Below are positions 61,590 to 64,000 of a DNA stretch of 64,000 nucleotides, one piece after another. Location of the stretch: contig JAQFVV010012395.1 in assembly GCA_028023455.1 (NCBI GenBank), positions 10,786,154 through 10,850,153 of the forward strand, in the 5' to 3' direction. The notes below the pieces were generated by a model. That model searched no databases. It was not told where the DNA came from and worked only from the letters and a program-made list of their open reading frames with translations. The position numbers and the translations under genes were made by a program. How positions within the stretch are numbered: position 1 is the first letter of the stretch; the number at the start of each line of letters is the position of its first letter. The DNA is from Epiperipatus broadwayi (lineage: Eukaryota; Onychophora; Udeonychophora; Euonychophora; Peripatidae).

Positions 61590-62860
61590 TCAGCAGTGAA
61601 TCACTTCGAAACTGTAGTTGGAACAGAAGTTATTATTCAGCAAATTACTCTATATTTGGGCAGCTCTACTTTAAAATTCCCTGCCCACCACAAAAATTAA
61701 AAGATGGCTATATATCATTGGACTGCTCATTAAGATGATATGTGTAATAATCAGAAATTGTATTGATGAAAGTAATAGTAAGGATTTTTTTAAATATATA
61801 TATAGATATGTACAACATGTGACCTTCATACAATTATTTTAGACATGAACATAGGCAATACTTATTATGGAGATATCATTGTTTAGCAATGGTACATCTA
61901 CTTTTATTGAAATTTATCGTCCAGAGGAATGAAATTTAATTGGACAGATAGATGGCTACAAGTTTGTTTAATGTGGTTGGGGGGGGGGGGCTGCAGATCA
62001 ATAAGTTAAAAAAGTACATAGTATTGAATTTGATATTAGGTCTACTTTGATATCTTCCATTCATAAAATTCATACATGTGTCAATTACTGTCTAAAAATA
62101 TAAAAATTGTTATATATAATGATAACTATGCTCCAACATTTGAATCAGAAAAAGGTTTCTTTTTTCATTAGATATTATTAAAATAATTTTTTTTTCTTAA
62201 AAATCTTTAATGCTATTATTAGTAAGGTCAGTAAACTGTAACAAAGTTAATGGAAACAGTGATATTGGCTCTTTGAACTTGGATTATGTTATAGTTAGAA
62301 GTCAGGTTATACAAGTTATTACGTGAGCACTTATAATTTCAAATTGTTGAATAGTAATTCCAAGATTAAAATAAAAGTCATATTAAAAAATAGATTATGT
62401 TCAAAACCTACTTGTAGAAAATTTAATTTTTGTTTTTCAAATACAACTGCTACTTGTATTAAATTCAACAGTTGTTAAACTTTAAGATATGAAATTTCAT
62501 TAAAGGGTGTATTGTGTATATGAGTAAGTGCTTTTGAATTCACTGAAAAGTATACTCTTAATAGATTTTATATCATTGATTATGTTCTTAGTGATCAATA
62601 TGGCATTTTTTTTATAATAATAAAATGAATGTGAAGCTTCATAAACAAAAAAATGTGATGGGAAAAGTTTATCAATTGACAAGAAGATTTAAAAATGATG
62701 TGAATTAAAATTACAAAAGAAACAATCATTAGCTGATAGATTTCACTTTAGATTGTTGTTTTTTTTAATGCAATGAAAACCATATATATTCTTGAAGAAT
62801 GATATCATAATCTTATTAAAGCAGTGATAGTACTTTTATGTGAAGATATTCATGAGGTGG
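61590..62860. other. intergenic, possibly eroded LINE upstream part
   Basis: AT-rich DNA with a G12 run near 61980. It precedes the readable LINE RT and may contain its worn-out EN-RT linker, but no motif could be confirmed. The 60-codon minus-strand ORF at 62500-62682 is a shadow or chance. Confidence 0.35.
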
Positions 62861-63430
62861 GGAGACTAATGTCACCTTTTGAATAATAATACAATAATTC
62901 AGATGTCTGTTTTCAATAATATATTCATAATGAAGAAGTTAAAATAGTTCTGTGTAATCTTAAGATTGGAAAGCCTACAAATTTTTATAATATAGTGACT
63001 TCAAAATAATTATGATTTTTTATAATTTATGTGGACTCGTGAAAGTGACATCTGATTTTAAAGATGCTTCTATTTGTTTTGATGTATAAAAATAAGGAGT
63101 CAGAAAAATCCAATAATTATTTTAAAATATTGTTATCCATTACATCAAAAATACTTTCTAGGATTTTACTGAATAGATTGCTTCCAGTTATAAATGAATG
63201 ATTATCAGAGACTAACTTGTTTTAAAACATTAAGCATTGTAGATATACCTTTTGTTGCTTGGCAGATTCAATAAAAATGTTATGAACAAAGATATGATTT
63301 ATGCACTGTTCTTATCTCTTCAGAACTTTTTGGAAAGCTACAATTAGAAGTATAGAAGCTTTTGAGGAAAAAAAAAGATTGTTGCAGAAATAATTAAAAT
63401 CAGCATCACAAGATAAACAGAATTAGTATT
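62861..63430 (+). mobile_element. LINE reverse transcriptase fragment
   Basis: In the + strand, over more than one frame: EEVKIVLCNLKIGKPTNFYN near 62940 (the usual EEV..A...LK.GKAPG.D block), SDFKDASICFD near 63055, KNKESEKSNNYFKILLSITS then KILSRILLNRLLPVINE at 63088-63199 (the YRGISLLS..KI..R.LL.RL.P....-type RT block), and FVAWQIQ.KCYEQRYDL near 63253-63300. These are the N-terminal RT blocks of a jockey/RTE-type LINE. Many stops make it a dead copy. Confidence 0.78.
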
Positions 63431-63789
63431 GACATATTTATGAATTGTATTATTATAAAATTCATCTTTAAATTTATATATATATTGGAGTTAAAATTGT
63501 AATACATGTTAAGATAATGTAATCTTGGAAGAAAAGTATATTTGTCTAAATGAGCATTTTTGTCTTTTAATATTCTTGTTACTATGTTTAATATTTATAA
63601 ATATAATAGTGTGACACTTAATATGTATTGCAATTGTTTTAATTTGTATAATAATCAGTTATTTGCTAAAAGACAAATTTTATATATTATTCTGAACTAT
63701 TTTTTTTTACAATTCTCCTATTCTTTAAAAATTAATAAATTTTCAAACTAAGATCATTTTATCAATTTTGTGATGAAGAAATAGAGTTT
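63431..63789. other. gap between LINE fragments, nothing recognised
   Basis: AT-rich. The 63-codon ORF at 63560-63751 has no recognisable motif and is probably chance or eroded LINE sequence. Confidence 0.35.
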
Positions 63790-64000
63790 TTATATGGATA
63801 TACAAAATGCTTTTGGTCAGACCAAACAACAGGAAACTTTAATGCTAGAATTGGTTAACAATTGAAAGATGAAAGTACTGTGGGAAATTTGATTATGGTA
63901 ACAAATGAAAGAGGATACAGACTTCTGGATTTTGCAGACAAACTTTATATTATGAATTCTTTATTTGAGAAAAATGCTAAATGGAAGCAGTAGAATTGAA
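63790..64000 (+). mobile_element. LINE endonuclease fragment at window end
   Basis: TGNFNARIG at about 63829-63855 fits the GDFNA.IG motif of apurinic-type LINE endonucleases, followed by KDESTVGNLIMVTNERGYR and LLDFADKLYIMNSLFEK, which fits the ...NERG..LLDFA....L.I.NT.F. block (as in CFDP2-like proteins). EN precedes RT in a LINE, so this belongs to a second element or to a rearrangement with the RT fragment at 62861-63430. It continues beyond the window. Confidence 0.78.

Noticed and set aside
1-64000. CRISPR arrays, bacterial operons or phage genes
   Set aside because: No regularly spaced direct repeats, no long bacterial-type ORFs and no ribosome-binding sites; spliced exons and animal mobile elements show that this is a eukaryotic genome.

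Overview
The window is strongly AT-rich, intron-dominated animal DNA. It carries no operon, Shine-Dalgarno site or long intact ORF. Conserved coding blocks of 90-220 bp are flanked by AG...GT splice sites, and most of the rest is decayed transposable elements. The mix (hAT, Tigger/pogo, a Penelope-like element, non-LTR LINEs, tRNA-like SINEs, foldback MITEs) fits an invertebrate, perhaps a chelicerate or another arthropod, but the species cannot be fixed from the sequence alone.

The one recognisable cellular gene is on the + strand: the 3' half of a Cbl-family E3 ubiquitin ligase. Five well supported exons (17101-17258, 25543-25631, 30710-30928, 47590-47710, 54330-54546) and one probable upstream exon (9802-9900) join with matching codon phases at every junction. 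They give about 300 residues ending at TGA 54544-54546. They encode the proline-rich and tyrosine-rich tail and the C-terminal UBA domain. The TKB domain and RING finger are not seen and should lie upstream of the window. Likely poly(A) signals are at 55619-55628 and 56095-56100.

The introns (about 5 to 17 kb) hold the mobile DNA. Two inverted copies of one TIR element lie at 1.5-2.9 and 12.7-13.8 kb. A tandem pair of tRNA-like SINE units is at 18.0-18.3 kb. A hAT element with both TIRs and a near-perfect 8-bp target duplication spans 20084-23558. A Penelope-like element with RT and GIY-YIG remnants is at 24.2-25.5 kb. Two inverted TA-flanked pogo/Tigger-like elements are at 33.3-34.4 and 35.4-36.3 kb. 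A jockey/CR1-type LINE fragment is at 37.4-38.6 kb, a second hAT (GTF2IRD2-like) at 39.8-42.2 kb, a compositionally odd block at 44.2-47.2 kb, a foldback at 48.2-48.5 kb, and another TA-flanked TIR element with a nested hairpin at 49.8-51.1 kb.

Downstream of the gene (after about 56.1 kb) are a Tigger transposase remnant, a 1.4-kb inverted repeat, a textbook 276-bp hAT MITE with perfect 8-bp duplications (61306-61581) and LINE fragments running off the window end. The most useful observations are the symmetric Cbl exon with two ITIM-like YAEL motifs, a possible 42-bp cassette microexon, a nine-A run just before the stop with an open alternative frame behind it, and several intronic foldbacks that would form long hairpins in the pre-mRNA.
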